64,000 bases of DNA from Vesta saturnalis. Taxonomy: Eukaryota; Arthropoda; Insecta; Coleoptera; Lampyridae. This document shows positions 47,568 to 58,314 of the stretch, in pieces. The notes beneath the pieces were generated by a model. The model did no database searches and was not told the DNA's origin. It worked only from the letters and a program-made list of their open reading frames with translations. Numbering within the stretch: the first letter of the stretch is position 1; the number at the start of each line of letters is the position of its first letter. Where the stretch lies: positions 4,293,001 to 4,357,000 of the forward strand of contig JARFJB010002009.1 in the NCBI GenBank assembly GCA_036346205.1, read 5' to 3'. A program made the position numbers and the translations under genes.

Positions 47568-47984
47568 GGTCTGGTGATCTTATTATCTTCTTCCCTTTTC
47601 CAAACAGTATTTGTCGTTCCACTTCCTCTTCTTCCCTTCCCCTTTTATTCATCACTTTCTTCTGTTTACTTTATCTGCCTTATTTTCCGTTTTTTTACAC
47701 GTTCTCAATTCAGAATTTAATGTTTCTTCCAATTATACGAATAAATTTTACTATTTCAATGGTAATTTTATATAAATGTAAATATAAATATATGGGTCAA
47801 ATGTCACCACGATTTCAATGTATTGTATTATTGCATACAAATGCAGGCAAATAGCAAATTATTTGAATAAAATTCCACTATTATAATTCTGTTACCTCCA
47901 AAATTATCTTTTTTGTCTGTAATACTCGTATTTACGCAGACTGCCAATAATCATCACTTCCTTCAACTATAGACTTTTTTGTTG

Positions 47985-48440
47985 TCACTGTTCGATTACA
48001 ATCACAGTTATAATTACTATTATTCCACAGCCATTGTCAAAATTACAATCACGATCGTAATCACTAACAGATCACAATAACATTCACGTTTACAAACATA
48101 AATAACATCAAAACCACAGTCAACAGTAATCGTAACCATAGTCATAATCAGAAACATTTATCAAAACATGATAATAGTATTGGTCATCATCATGAACTTA
48201 ATCACGATCCTGATCACAAGTAGGACCACAACTCAATCTCGATCACATTCATAATCGGAGTGACAATCCTGACTAAATTACTATCACAACCACAGTTATG
48301 GTTCCTATTACAATCACGACGATAATTTCGATCAAATAACGATCACATCCATGGTCACGATTATACTTACGCTCATATTTATAATCAATAGTAATCGTAA
48401 TTACACTCTTAATCAAAAACGCAGTTATACACGATCACGA
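47985..48440. repeat. Degenerate AATCAC-type satellite beyond the LINE
   Basis: ATTACAATCACAGTTATAAT, ATTACAATCACGATCGTAAT and related strings show the same hexamer family with heavier decay. This supports insertion of the LINE into a once-continuous array. Confidence 0.75.
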
Positions 48441-49240
48441 TCAAGATGTAATATCTATCAAAAGGATCTTAGATACGTCCTCAATGCGGAACTTAGATAC
48501 GGATGTAATCCTCGAAACCCAGATCAACTGAGAAAATCTACACACTCCAATTTTTCGCATTACTTTTGTTTTTAATTAAAAACCCAAATCTGCGACTTAG
48601 GATACATGTAATGCATAATGTTGACCTAAAACCAGTTTCAATCAGAGGATCCTAGATACAGAAAAAATGACCGGTGGTACGAAAACAAGATGCAATATAC
48701 ATCAAAAGGTTCTTATATACAGACAGGGAGTAACACCCGAGTTGCAGATTTCAAGCTGAAAGCTAAGCTACCGCTGCCAAAAGAACCTAAATATGGTCGC
48801 AGCTCTCGAAGCACAGATCAATCTGACAAAATCTACACTAGCCAATTTTTTCGCATATTTTTATTAAGGAACTTAGTTATAAGATGCAAGTTTAAGATGC
48901 CTCTGTAAAAAATACCTTAAATGGGAAATTCCAAAAGGCATTAGGGAATATTCCAATATTCAATTGGATAAGGTCATTATGGGGAATAACAGAATGTCAT
49001 TAGAAACGAATTAAAGTGGAAAGGCATAACGGAAGGGAGGGGATGGTTTGAAATGCGAGATACGGATAGGGGGTACACACCCGAGATACAGATTTCAAGT
49101 TGAAAGGTACTCCTGTCAAACATATCTAGATACCGAAACGTATATCTGTCAAGACGACCTAAATACGGAATCGATGCTTGAAACACAAATCTACCGGAGA
49201 CGTCGACACAAATATCAACTTTTTAGCATTAATTTTATTA
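48440..49240. repeat. Three diverged ~200-bp repeat units
   Basis: Units near 48,440-48,580, 48,690-48,870 and 49,060-49,240 share GATGYAATAT or GAGATACAGATTTCAAG, AAATAYGG, CGAARCMCAGATCAA and 'AAATCTACAC...TTTTTCGCAT' blocks. They occur in the same orientation with unequal spacing. Nature unknown. Confidence 0.55.
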
Positions 49241-49254
49241 AGTAGATGATTATT

Positions 49255-49825
49255 TAAAAATAGTTGAGTTGCTATCTGATCCCGTTATGGGAGAGCATGT
49301 TCGTAAGGTGCTCAAAAAAGAAATAACTTCTGCACCAACGTGTACTGTTTCATATTGTGAAATTAAAAAATTCAATAAAATAAATAGAGCAAATGACGCT
49401 TGTAGTAAGATATGTTTCATTTAATAAATTTGACGCTGAGGTTGAAAAAATTAAAATGATTGAATGCTTCTTAGGCTTCTGACCAATCGAAAGATCCACA
49501 GAAAAACAAATGACTAATATTATGATTAGAAAACTTAATGTCTAGAGTTTTGAATTTGGAGGATATCAGGGGGCAAGGATATTACAACGGGTCCAAATGA
49601 TGGGCGATAAAGCAGGGGTGCAATCTAGAATTAAATAATATGACTCCTGAGCATTCCATGTAGTGGCCTCATTCTTGTTCTTAATGGTAGGGCAAAAACA
49701 TCCTTGGAAGCCGCTTAATTCTTCGACATGGTCCGAAAAGTATATTTATATTTTCGGTGCGCAATATTTCTAAAACATGTTAAAGATTTAACTTTGAAAC
49801 CATTGATTGAAACTAGATAGAACAG
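49255..49825 (+). pseudogene. hAT (ZMYM1-like) transposase relic, N-terminal/catalytic part
   Basis: DPVMGEHVRKVLKKEITSAP, RANDACSKI, PIERSTEKQMTNIMIRKLNV and GVQSRIK, then SLEAA and FFDMVRKVYLYFRC, match, in order, the catalytic region of ZMYM1/TTF-type hAT proteins. Many frames are broken. It stops matching after LTLKPLIETR, about 49,817. Confidence 0.65.
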
Positions 49826-52279
49826 AAAACACTAACCTTTACCTGAAATTCTACTCCAAAAATACCTACCCAAATCGCATTTTTAAGCTTCTTTTAAAAT
49901 CCGAAAAAATGGCGAAACCTAATACTCAAAATGCATTATATATCTCCGGTATAAACTTCCACGTAAGATTATTTACTCAATTAACACAAAAATAAATGAT
50001 AACTGGTCAATATGGTAATTAATTGTTCAATTTAAAATGAGTATTCGTTACAACAAGAATAAACAAAACGCGATCCAACATTTAAAAAGTTCCTATAATT
50101 TCATTAAGCGTCACTTAATATTCATTAAAACAAATTATCAAAGCTTACTTTACGTTTTTGAACGACAATGGCTTTAATTTCGGTACCTTTAAAATTTGTC
50201 GAAATAAATATTCACCGTGTTTTTAATTTGTAAATAAATGCCCAAAATTACACTACAAAAAACTATATTACGATTAAGAGAGCAACATAAAAAAATGCGT
50301 ATAAAGGGCAAGTACAATCAATAAAACATTCCCCAGGCAGTGGGCCGTGAACAAAAGTAATTCGTCAAAAACAAAATCTAACACCTAAAAGAAAATAACG
50401 CTGTGTCACATATTCAACAGCAGTCGCGCATGTCAAGCAGAAGTAATATCAATTACTTCTTCTTGCGTAAGCAACACCAATACACATGTACAAATAACAA
50501 TAATAAAAAATATTATCTATTTTCATATGCGAATGCCTTTTTATAAAAATCCAATCAAATCCAACTGACTATTACAAGAAAAGCTTTCTTAATATTAAAA
50601 CGTTAGAACTACAATGACTGCAACATTGATTAAAATTTTAAATTACCTCAAACATTATCATGAACAAGCATATTAATATACAAAGTAAGTTATAACAGCA
50701 AGACAATAACGTTACCCAGCGTCCTTTTACCACTTCCGCAATTTCTATTGTTCTGGTCCAAATTCCATCACTATTAGCGGACACCTTTTTATTATGAAGC
50801 GTCGCACAAACACCAAATTACCAAAATGCTGACTACGCGCATTCTTTTAAATAGCCTTATATGTGAATACTCAAACACATAATAATCTATCACTTGAACT
50901 TCTGCCAAATATTAGCGTACTTTTGTATTACCCTTATAAGTCACGGTAATAATGTCTAGGGATCTCGATATAGATCATATAGATCTGTAAATTTACATAA
51001 ATAGGAGAAAGGTTTCTAACACAAATTCTTAAAACACTGTACACATCGGCAACCACGCCGATTAAATATAGATTAAGATGGCGCTTTTTTTCTAATCAGC
51101 ACTAGGCTAAATTGGAACTGTCCGACTTCACTTATTCAACTTGAAGTTCCTCGATAAAACGATAAACAAATTTGTTAGGGATGTAAATGTAATCCATTGC
51201 CGCATAGAGGTGAACTGTTAACACAGCATCGATACTGTACAATCCTAACAAAATTGATGGAATATGTCTTCAGCATTTAACCATCAACGCCGTTGGGCGT
51301 CGAAGACCGACAACAATAATTCGTAAACTACATCTTATTTGTTTTAAACTTCAACTCTCAAGATATATACTTCAACTAAACTAAAAGCGAAGGAATAATC
51401 TGCCCTCTGTTCTAAAAGTAGTTAGATTCGGTTAATGACAGCTCACCATTTCACATGGAAACAACGATAAAAAAAGAAACAAGAAACTGTCAATTCAGAG
51501 AATACACGAAAACATGATAACACTGCCAACTACTGTAAACTGAGTCAAATAAGTTCTCAACAATATTTACAAAAGCTACGCAAGCAGGCTAAGTCACTAT
51601 TCCATATGATCGACTTAATGCAAACAACTCAATTGACATAAATTAAGTATTCCGAACGATAGTTGTATCAAGACGTCATAGGATGTGAAAATGGCGGTGA
51701 TTAAATTTAGAAAACTAAACGGTAGTATTTATACATTCATGGTAAAACGATTTAGATCTCTGCATAATTTCTTGATTCAAAAAATTCTGTTCCCCTAACA
51801 ATCTTAAAGTAATAATATTCATCAATGTACTGATTTAATTCCTGTATTACAAACAAAAGAAATTATATTACTCAATTTCTCTCACGATTTACACACAATG
51901 TAACAGGTTATATTTCCGGATAGCCCCTCACAAATTTTACAGTATATTTTATAATTATAAAGTTATAAGGGATTTTCGATGCTCTAATTGCTCAACGTTT
52001 GAAAACTGTAGATCCACAAAACACTCACTTTCAAAACAATTGGGAGGGAAGCGTGAAGTTAGCCCCCCCCCTCCAATTTTGGAACTCTTTATCGGCGAAA
52101 CTATTTTTGTAATTTATCAAGAACTCTGGAACTCTTTGGGGAGCGTCCAGAAGTTCAGGTACTTTTATAAATTTTTGAGAATAGGGGGCTAACTTTACAT
52201 TAGCAATCCACTGGACGCTAGATTTAAGCAGGTTAGTAATAATAGCAACTATTTTCAATTCTTATATAATATATACTAT
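49826..52279. other. AT-rich segment between the two hAT relic parts
   Basis: No coding region was recognised. It separates two parts of what looks like one hAT gene, so it may be an insertion, but I found no convincing terminal repeats or target duplication at its edges. Confidence 0.4.
52055..52196. repeat. Small inverted repeat with AGTTAGCCCCC ends
   Basis: TGAAGTTAGCCCCC at 52,055 and GGGGGCTAACTTTACA ending about 52,199 form inverted ends around some 115 bp, a possible MITE. Confidence 0.45.
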
Positions 52280-52680
52280 TCAAAGACCATGTCCAAAGAA
52301 ATGCTACTGAAACACCGAATTTAGAATGTGTTTTAACTGATGCCGATTCTGTTGACATAAATGGGCTAGAATTAGTAAAGGAAATTTCACAAGTATCTGC
52401 CTTTTTGGGCAAGAAAGAAAGTCTAAGTAATGATCTTAGCTTAATTACAAAGTTAAATTTTGCCCCTAACCTTAATATTGCTAATGATACCAGTTACTGT
52501 AGCAAGTGGCGAAAGCAGTGTTTTTTTAATTAATTAGAAACTTTGTACGTTCGACTACTTTGCAGTTTTTTGGAAATTGCTGATTAACTAAATTTAAAAG
52601 ATGCAATGAAAAAGTTTGTGGAACTAAAAGTGATTTTAGATTAGTTTATGTTTAATTTTCAAAATAATGGAATTTTAATT
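52280..52680 (+). pseudogene. hAT relic, C-terminal dimerisation part
   Basis: FKDHVQRNATETPNLECVLT, then LELVKEISQVSAFLGKKESL, leads to MIPVTVASGESSVFLIN, the 'iPVTVASGERSFSkLklIK' block of the hAT dimerisation domain. TLCTFDYFAVFWKLLIN follows where the family has 'YLRSTMSQERLNGLALLSIE', here frameshifted. It probably belongs to the same gene as 49,255-49,825. Confidence 0.65.
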
Positions 52681-53539
52681 GAATATGAAACAATGGAATT
52701 TTAAAATGTAGAAAATTATATGGCTAACAATACTTGACTAGGTACTGGGTGGTCTGGTGTATTAATAAAGGAGGCTAGCTGTATTTGAAACTACGCATCG
52801 CACGGTATCGGGAAAAATATATTGATAGTAAACGTGACCGAGGAAGTGCTGGAAATTAGTTTCAAGTTCCTACGTGTCCTTTAAAATCGGTTATATTTCC
52901 AAAATAGTTTTATTATAAACTACATACGCTTGGAAACATTTTCTTTTTTTAGCATTTGCTATACCTTTTAAATAACGGGGTGAATGTTCACTTGAATAAA
53001 ATGTCATAATTTATTTTTCCTCGGCCGATTTTTATAAACTGAATCTCGTTTGAGATAGGCTTGTTGAGTTCTTCTAATAAAACGTTAACATTGTCGATAT
53101 AGTTTTTTTTTCTAGTCGGTAAATGGGGTTTCGTGACAAAGCTGTAAATTTCCCCCCTCCCGAAAGAGAGCGTGAAAAAATACAGAAATTGGTTACAAAG
53201 ATATGGATAAAAATAAATGTAAAAATACATTTTACAAGCAACATAATTAGAGAACAGATTTAACTGTCATTAATTATTAGAAAATTGAAACAATACGAAC
53301 GAACGATATGTTCATAAGTGGAAGGCCGCCCGGTACAATACCACCACCTTTACCATGGGCTCCTTAATATTGGTGCTATAATTTTCTGAGCTCGGTTCTG
53401 AGCTTTTGTACTCGCCAACATGCACTTGCCAAGCGTGGCGTTTTAACGGCTAAACCCTTAAAATGACGAGTTCCAAAATAGACGCTATACCCTAGGTGAG
53501 TAGGGCGAGACGCCCACACTCTCACATCGATTCGTCGAC

Positions 53540-54343
53540 CCGTCCTAAGGATTCTGGGGGGGCAAAAATTCGTCAATGCCAAAAGCAAGACTAAGAAGAG
53601 CAAGATCTGCCAGGAATAAAATTCTGCCCCATTCGGATGCCTGGGAGGGCAGGACTCAAGCGACCTTGGTCATCGAAAGTACCAATATGCGGATTAATTA
53701 CTGCAACATACGTGGTATCAGGTCGAATCTCAATGCTGTTCGCCAACACCTTGAATAAGTGCAACCGGACATTCTGTTTCTATCAGAAACACAAGTCTCC
53801 CCTGGAAGCACTGATTCGCCTGATTCCCAGATACAACCTCCAATCTAACTTTCGCCTTAAAGGCGTAGTATGTGCGTATACCAAGGACAACGTAGGTTGT
53901 AAGAGGATGTCCACAAACAACAAATTTGACGTGATTTGGTTCAAACATTCTGGGCTCCAATTTGTGAAATTCTACTGTTGTCTCTATAGGTCTCCCAATG
54001 ATAACAACTTCCAATATCTTTTTGATTACCTTAATCTGACAATAGACTACCTCTTATCACAGTTTCCATCTTGCGATATTTCAATTTTGGGAGATTTTAA
54101 TGTCCACAATTCCAATTGGCTTCATTTTTCATCTACTACTAGTCCCGCAGGTCAAAGTGCAGAAGCATTTGCTGTATCCTGTGATCTCACACAAATCATT
54201 TCCGAACCAGCCCGAATCCATGGCAACCCTAACCATACTCCACATCTTGCTGGACCCCTTCCTTACAACTAACCCACTTGTCTATAAAACAAGAGTCCTT
54301 TGTCCACTTGGTCAATCAGGCCACTGCCTAATCGAAATAGTTT
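53540..54343 (+). pseudogene. LINE endonuclease fragment (CR1/L2/RTE-type EN)
   Basis: Across three frames the + strand encodes RINYCNIRGIRSNLNAVRQH, VQPDILFLSETQVSPGSTDS, YNLQSNFRLKG, FDVIWFKHSGLQFVKFYCCL and YRSPNDNNFQYLF, then SCDISILGDFNVHNSNWLHF and PLGQSGHCLIEIV. These are the APE endonuclease motifs (SETQ, GDFN and a final SDH mutated to SGH). Upstream (53,576) lies a basic leader MPKARLRRARSARNK. The RT part is missing: at about 54,340 the sequence switches to a different LINE on the other strand. Confidence 0.8.
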
Positions 54344-56035
54344 CTCGTACTCTATCAATCAGTATTCTTCCAAATACTTTACGAGGCACGCTGTGAAAAC
54401 TTATTCGTCTGTAGTTTTGCAATCACTCCTGTTCCCCTTACCCTTATACAGTGGTACAATGATCGCGCTCTTCCAATCCCTCGGCACTTTTCCACACATA
54501 AGGCATACATTGAATAATTCACACATTCTTCGTATAAGCTTTGCACCCCCATACTTTAGCATTTCACCAGTGATTTCATCTACGGCTGCTCCCTTGCCGT
54601 TTTTCAACCTCTCTACCGTTTTTTGTACCTCATTTATCCCAACATCCTTCTCAGTTTCATTCGCCATTCCTTCTACATTATCCTTATTTAACACTTCAGC
54701 CTTACTTTTCTCACTACTGTACAGCTTTCCGAAATATTATTGCCAGCATTTCCTCACTTCACAATCGTCCCATTCTATTTTGTTGCTCATATTCATCACC
54801 CCTGCAGCGTTCTGTTTTGGGCCAACTTTTTGTATTTTTGACCCATTTCCAGAAGTTTTTTATTTCTCTCAAAATCATTTTCTCTCCTTCCACAGCCATC
54901 ACGTCCTCTTTACCTATTCTCACTGCCTCCTTCGCTTCTTTGTTTCTTAGTCTGTACACTTTTTCTCAGTCTTATTTTTTGCAGCAATCATTGCCATGTA
55001 CGCATCGTTTTTCTTGCATACTGCCTTTTTTACCGCCTCATTCCACCAAGCACATTTTTTCTGTTTACCTACAGTCGCTCTTCCACATATCCGCACGGCA
55101 CAATTGACAACACAGTTTTTCAAGCATATCCATGCAGTTTCAATGTCAGTGTCTTTTATTTGTTCGTTCCATATTGTTTCATTCACATTCCAATCTTTAC
55201 TCACAGCATCTGCGTACTTCATTCTCGCACCATTATCTACGAATTTGTCTACCCTAGTTCTGGACGTTCGCACTACGTTTGCTTTCCTTCTCCAGACCCA
55301 CTTTTGCCCTAAACACACTCTCGATGCAACCAAAAAGTGGTCCGATCCACACTCCGATCCGCGCATTACTTTTGTGTCTTTCACCAGGTTTCTAAGCCGC
55401 TCATCATACACTATCAAGTCTATCATACTTTTAGATTCACCTCTTTGCCATGTATACATATGCACATTTTTATGTTTAAACCACATATTGAATACAAACA
55501 GGCTTTTCGCCACACAGATGTTCACCAGGCGTTCACCATTCTCATTGACTGTTTGGTCTCCTTACTTTCTTAGAACACGTTCAGTATGTTCGTTCTGTAC
55601 ACCCACCCTTCCGTTCATATCCCCCACTATCATCACTCTTTCGTTTGTCTTACATACGTTCAACACGTTTTCTACTTCATTCCTGAAGTTCTCACGCCCT
55701 GGTCTCTTTTTCCATTCACCGGTGCATAGCATGCAATAAGAAAAATTCTTCGAAACTCCACTTCATTCTAACCCACATTACCCGCGAAGTTACCAATTCG
55801 TACTGTTTAACACATCTTTTCGCTCTTTCACTTACGTTCACCCCAACTCCTTTTGCGCCATGCACTTCAGTCTCAACGCCTGATCATAGTGCTAGGCTGT
55901 CATCCTGCATCTCTACAGCATCTTTTCCTTTGTGCTTTGTCTCCGATACATACAGACTATCAAGGTGCCTTTCGTACATTACATTCGCAATTTCAAATTC
56001 TTTACCATGCATACCTCTAACATTCCTCGCCAATC
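54335..56035 (-). pseudogene. LINE endonuclease plus RT start, minus strand
   Basis: From about 56,035 the minus strand reads LARNVRGMHGKEFEIANVMY, LDSLYVSETKHKGKDAVEMQ and GAKGVGVNVSERAKRCVKQY (EN start), with stops. The middle of the EN near 55,560-55,740 is decayed. Then come VHMYTWQRGESKSMIDLIVY and MRGSECGSDHFLVASRV (EN end, catalytic SDH kept). The linker NCVVNCAVRICGRATVGKQK and KKCAWWNEAVKKAV leads to RT motifs LKNGKGAAVDEITGEMLKYG and GKVPRDWKSAIIVPLYKGKG, then, after a one-base frameshift, NYRRISFHSVPRKVFGRILI. It is cut at about 54,335 before motif A. Confidence 0.85.
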
Positions 56036-56937
56036 ATTCCTTGCACACGGGGCCGGTCTGTTTCGACCTTGGCCGCCCTTGTAGTGAAGTCGATCGGAGG
56101 CACTTGTATTGTTCTCTTGAGTAATACCATAGCGAGCAGTCGGTTACTAGCCAAATCGTGCCCAGGACGATGTAGCATTCCCTACTAACGGTATCGTCCT
56201 ACTACCGGACGGTTATTTGTCTACTGCCTCGACATGTAAGGAAGTAAGGAGTAGAAGTATAGACAGAGTGAAGAAAGATATAAATAATAGATCGTATACT
56301 TACTGTATGAATATCTAAATGAACATATATACATAAACATTGTTTCACTTACATACCCTTCAATCACATCACGCTTCAACCAGATTGATCCCTCCGCGAT
56401 TCTTGACTCTTGCGCCACTCACCGGACTTGCTGTTTTTTATTTGCGACCAAATGTTTCAATTATTTTTAATTTATACTTCTGAGTTATAGCTACTTCTTT
56501 GTTATTTAATTTAATATTTATTTATCAATTTTGTTTTATTATTGTCGCAAATCGTGACAACTTAAACGTTTCCATCCTCTAGGCTTCACTTTTATCACAA
56601 TAAATAACGATAATGGCTCAGTTAGCTCTCCCAACATTAATTACTACTTTTAGGATTAATTAATCACAATTAAGATCAAACGTAGTAACAAAGGTAAAAG
56701 TTACCTTGCAATCAATGACAAGTATAGTATAAGACAATATGCAACCCAGTGCTACATAATTAAACTTAAAACCACATATAGTACTGAAAATAAAAGTTGG
56801 ATTAACATTCAGATTTGAAAACAAAGAAGAAATGTTCAAAAACTTACCACTTATATACGGATCTCCCATGCATAGTCACATCTTTGTATTTTTTATTTGT
56901 GTCAGTACGATTTTATGAATTTCAACAACCATCTGGC
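56036..56937. other. No supported gene
   Basis: The first 180 bases, GC-richer than the surroundings, may be the 5' region of the minus-strand LINE. The rest is AT-rich without recognisable structure. Confidence 0.45.
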
Positions 56938-57184
56938 ATGGGTTTTAAAGGCGCCGTATTTTTCGTAGAAGCTCAATGCCATAGTAATCCTAAATACTCA
57001 CCTTTTTTTTTATTTAAAGAGGCATTTTACGCGTTATAAAATTCTACTGTTTAGATTATTATTATCTTTGTTTATTAGTAATATTCGAACCGATAAAAAT
57101 CTATTCAGTAACTTCTTACTTATATTTAGAATTTCAATTACAAATTAGAGCCAGTTATTTGTTCATTTTATCTATTTATTTGAT

Positions 57185-57217
<33 letters not shown>

Positions 57218-57702
57218 ACGGATTCGATCTAGTTATTTATTTTTATCATTTACGCTAATAGAACAGTTCCTATGACAGTCCTTCATTACAAGGATGAATC
57301 ACATCTCGTATTTTTCCTACAGTTACAGATACGTATTTATGATTGCTTTCTTTACCCCGCACTACTAAATAAGTTATTTTTATTGGTTCTCTATAAGTCA
57401 TTGTTATTGCAAGAACGTTTACCTGTTTAATCCTTAGACAAAAGGGTGGTATTTACGCTTTAAGTTTACTTTACAAATTTACCGGTTTTAACAATCACAT
57501 CTCGTATGGGTTGAAGGAGCCGTATTTTTTCGTAGAAATTGAATACTGTAGCAATCCTAACAGTTTTTTTGGCGCCTTTTTCAACTAAAGAACCCTTTAC
57601 ACGTTACAAAACTTCTACTGGTTAGATTATTATTATCTTTGTTTATTATTAATATTCAAACTTCTGGGTATAAAAATCTGTTCATAAGCTTACGCTTATT
57701 TT
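56938..57702. repeat. Two direct ~190-bp repeat copies
   Basis: 56,938-57,125 and 57,507-57,702 share ATGGGTT, GCCGTATTTTTCGTAGAA, TAGATTATTATTATCTTTGT and ATAAAAATCTRTTCA. A short CACATCTCGTAT block also occurs at about 57,300 and 57,497. No coding potential is recognised. Confidence 0.7.
57185..57212. repeat. (TA)n microsatellite
   Basis: About 14 uninterrupted TA dinucleotides lie between the two direct repeats. Confidence 0.95.
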
Positions 57703-58314
57703 TTTGATTTAGAAGTTGTCATTTTAACACGTATTTGTTTTACTGACAGAAAGATAGAAACGAAGCAACCTTAAACACGTCCTATCTCTTTGACGCCCCG
57801 ACTAAGATTTTTCTCATGAAAAATTCAATTCGTGCATTGTTCTACTTAAATTGGGTATACCGTCTTCTTCTTTGACAACTAACAGAATTTTATTTAATGT
57901 GGGTATTTTTTGTTTTTTAAAATAAAACGAATGCACTATTGTTCTAATTGTAGTTTTCACATATTCGGATATTTCTGTTTTTTCTACCATGAGATAAACT
58001 AGGCTCACGCACAGAATCTTTGTCTTCACGTAAAAGTGTTGAATATGGTTGTGAACACATTTCAACTCTCATCAAATTTTTTCAAATAATTGTACACATT
58101 GAGCACAATAATTGTTTCGTGACAGAAAGCACAGACCTCTTCACACGTTTCATTGGATTAAATTCAGGACTCGACGCCATTGCTATTAAACTCAATACTG
58201 CAGCGTAAGTACACCTTATGATATACCGATATATAACAATAATTATAACTTAGGCTATCGTTATATTTTTGTATGTATAATTTGTGTGTGCAATTAGCAT
58301 TGTTCACATATTTC

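Larger units (their letters stand above)
44960..47700 (-). mobile_element. LINE inserted in the satellite, endonuclease missing
   Basis: The sequence is CT-rich on the + strand and GA-rich on the coding minus strand. From about 47,570 down it encodes a coiled-coil ORF1, then an ORF2 linker, RT and a CCHC-type tail, with an A-rich 3' region near 44,970. Satellite-like DNA resumes at about 47,990. Exact ends and target duplication were not resolved. The roughly 250-residue APE endonuclease expected between ORF1 and the linker is absent. Confidence 0.8.

Noticed and set aside
53376..53603. Minus-strand ORF with a hydrophobic start resembling a signal peptide
   Set aside because: It lies over the 5' leader of the + strand LINE fragment and has no family match.
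54300..55739. + strand ORFs of 216 and 247 codons
   Set aside because: They are shadows of the minus-strand LINE endonuclease and RT.
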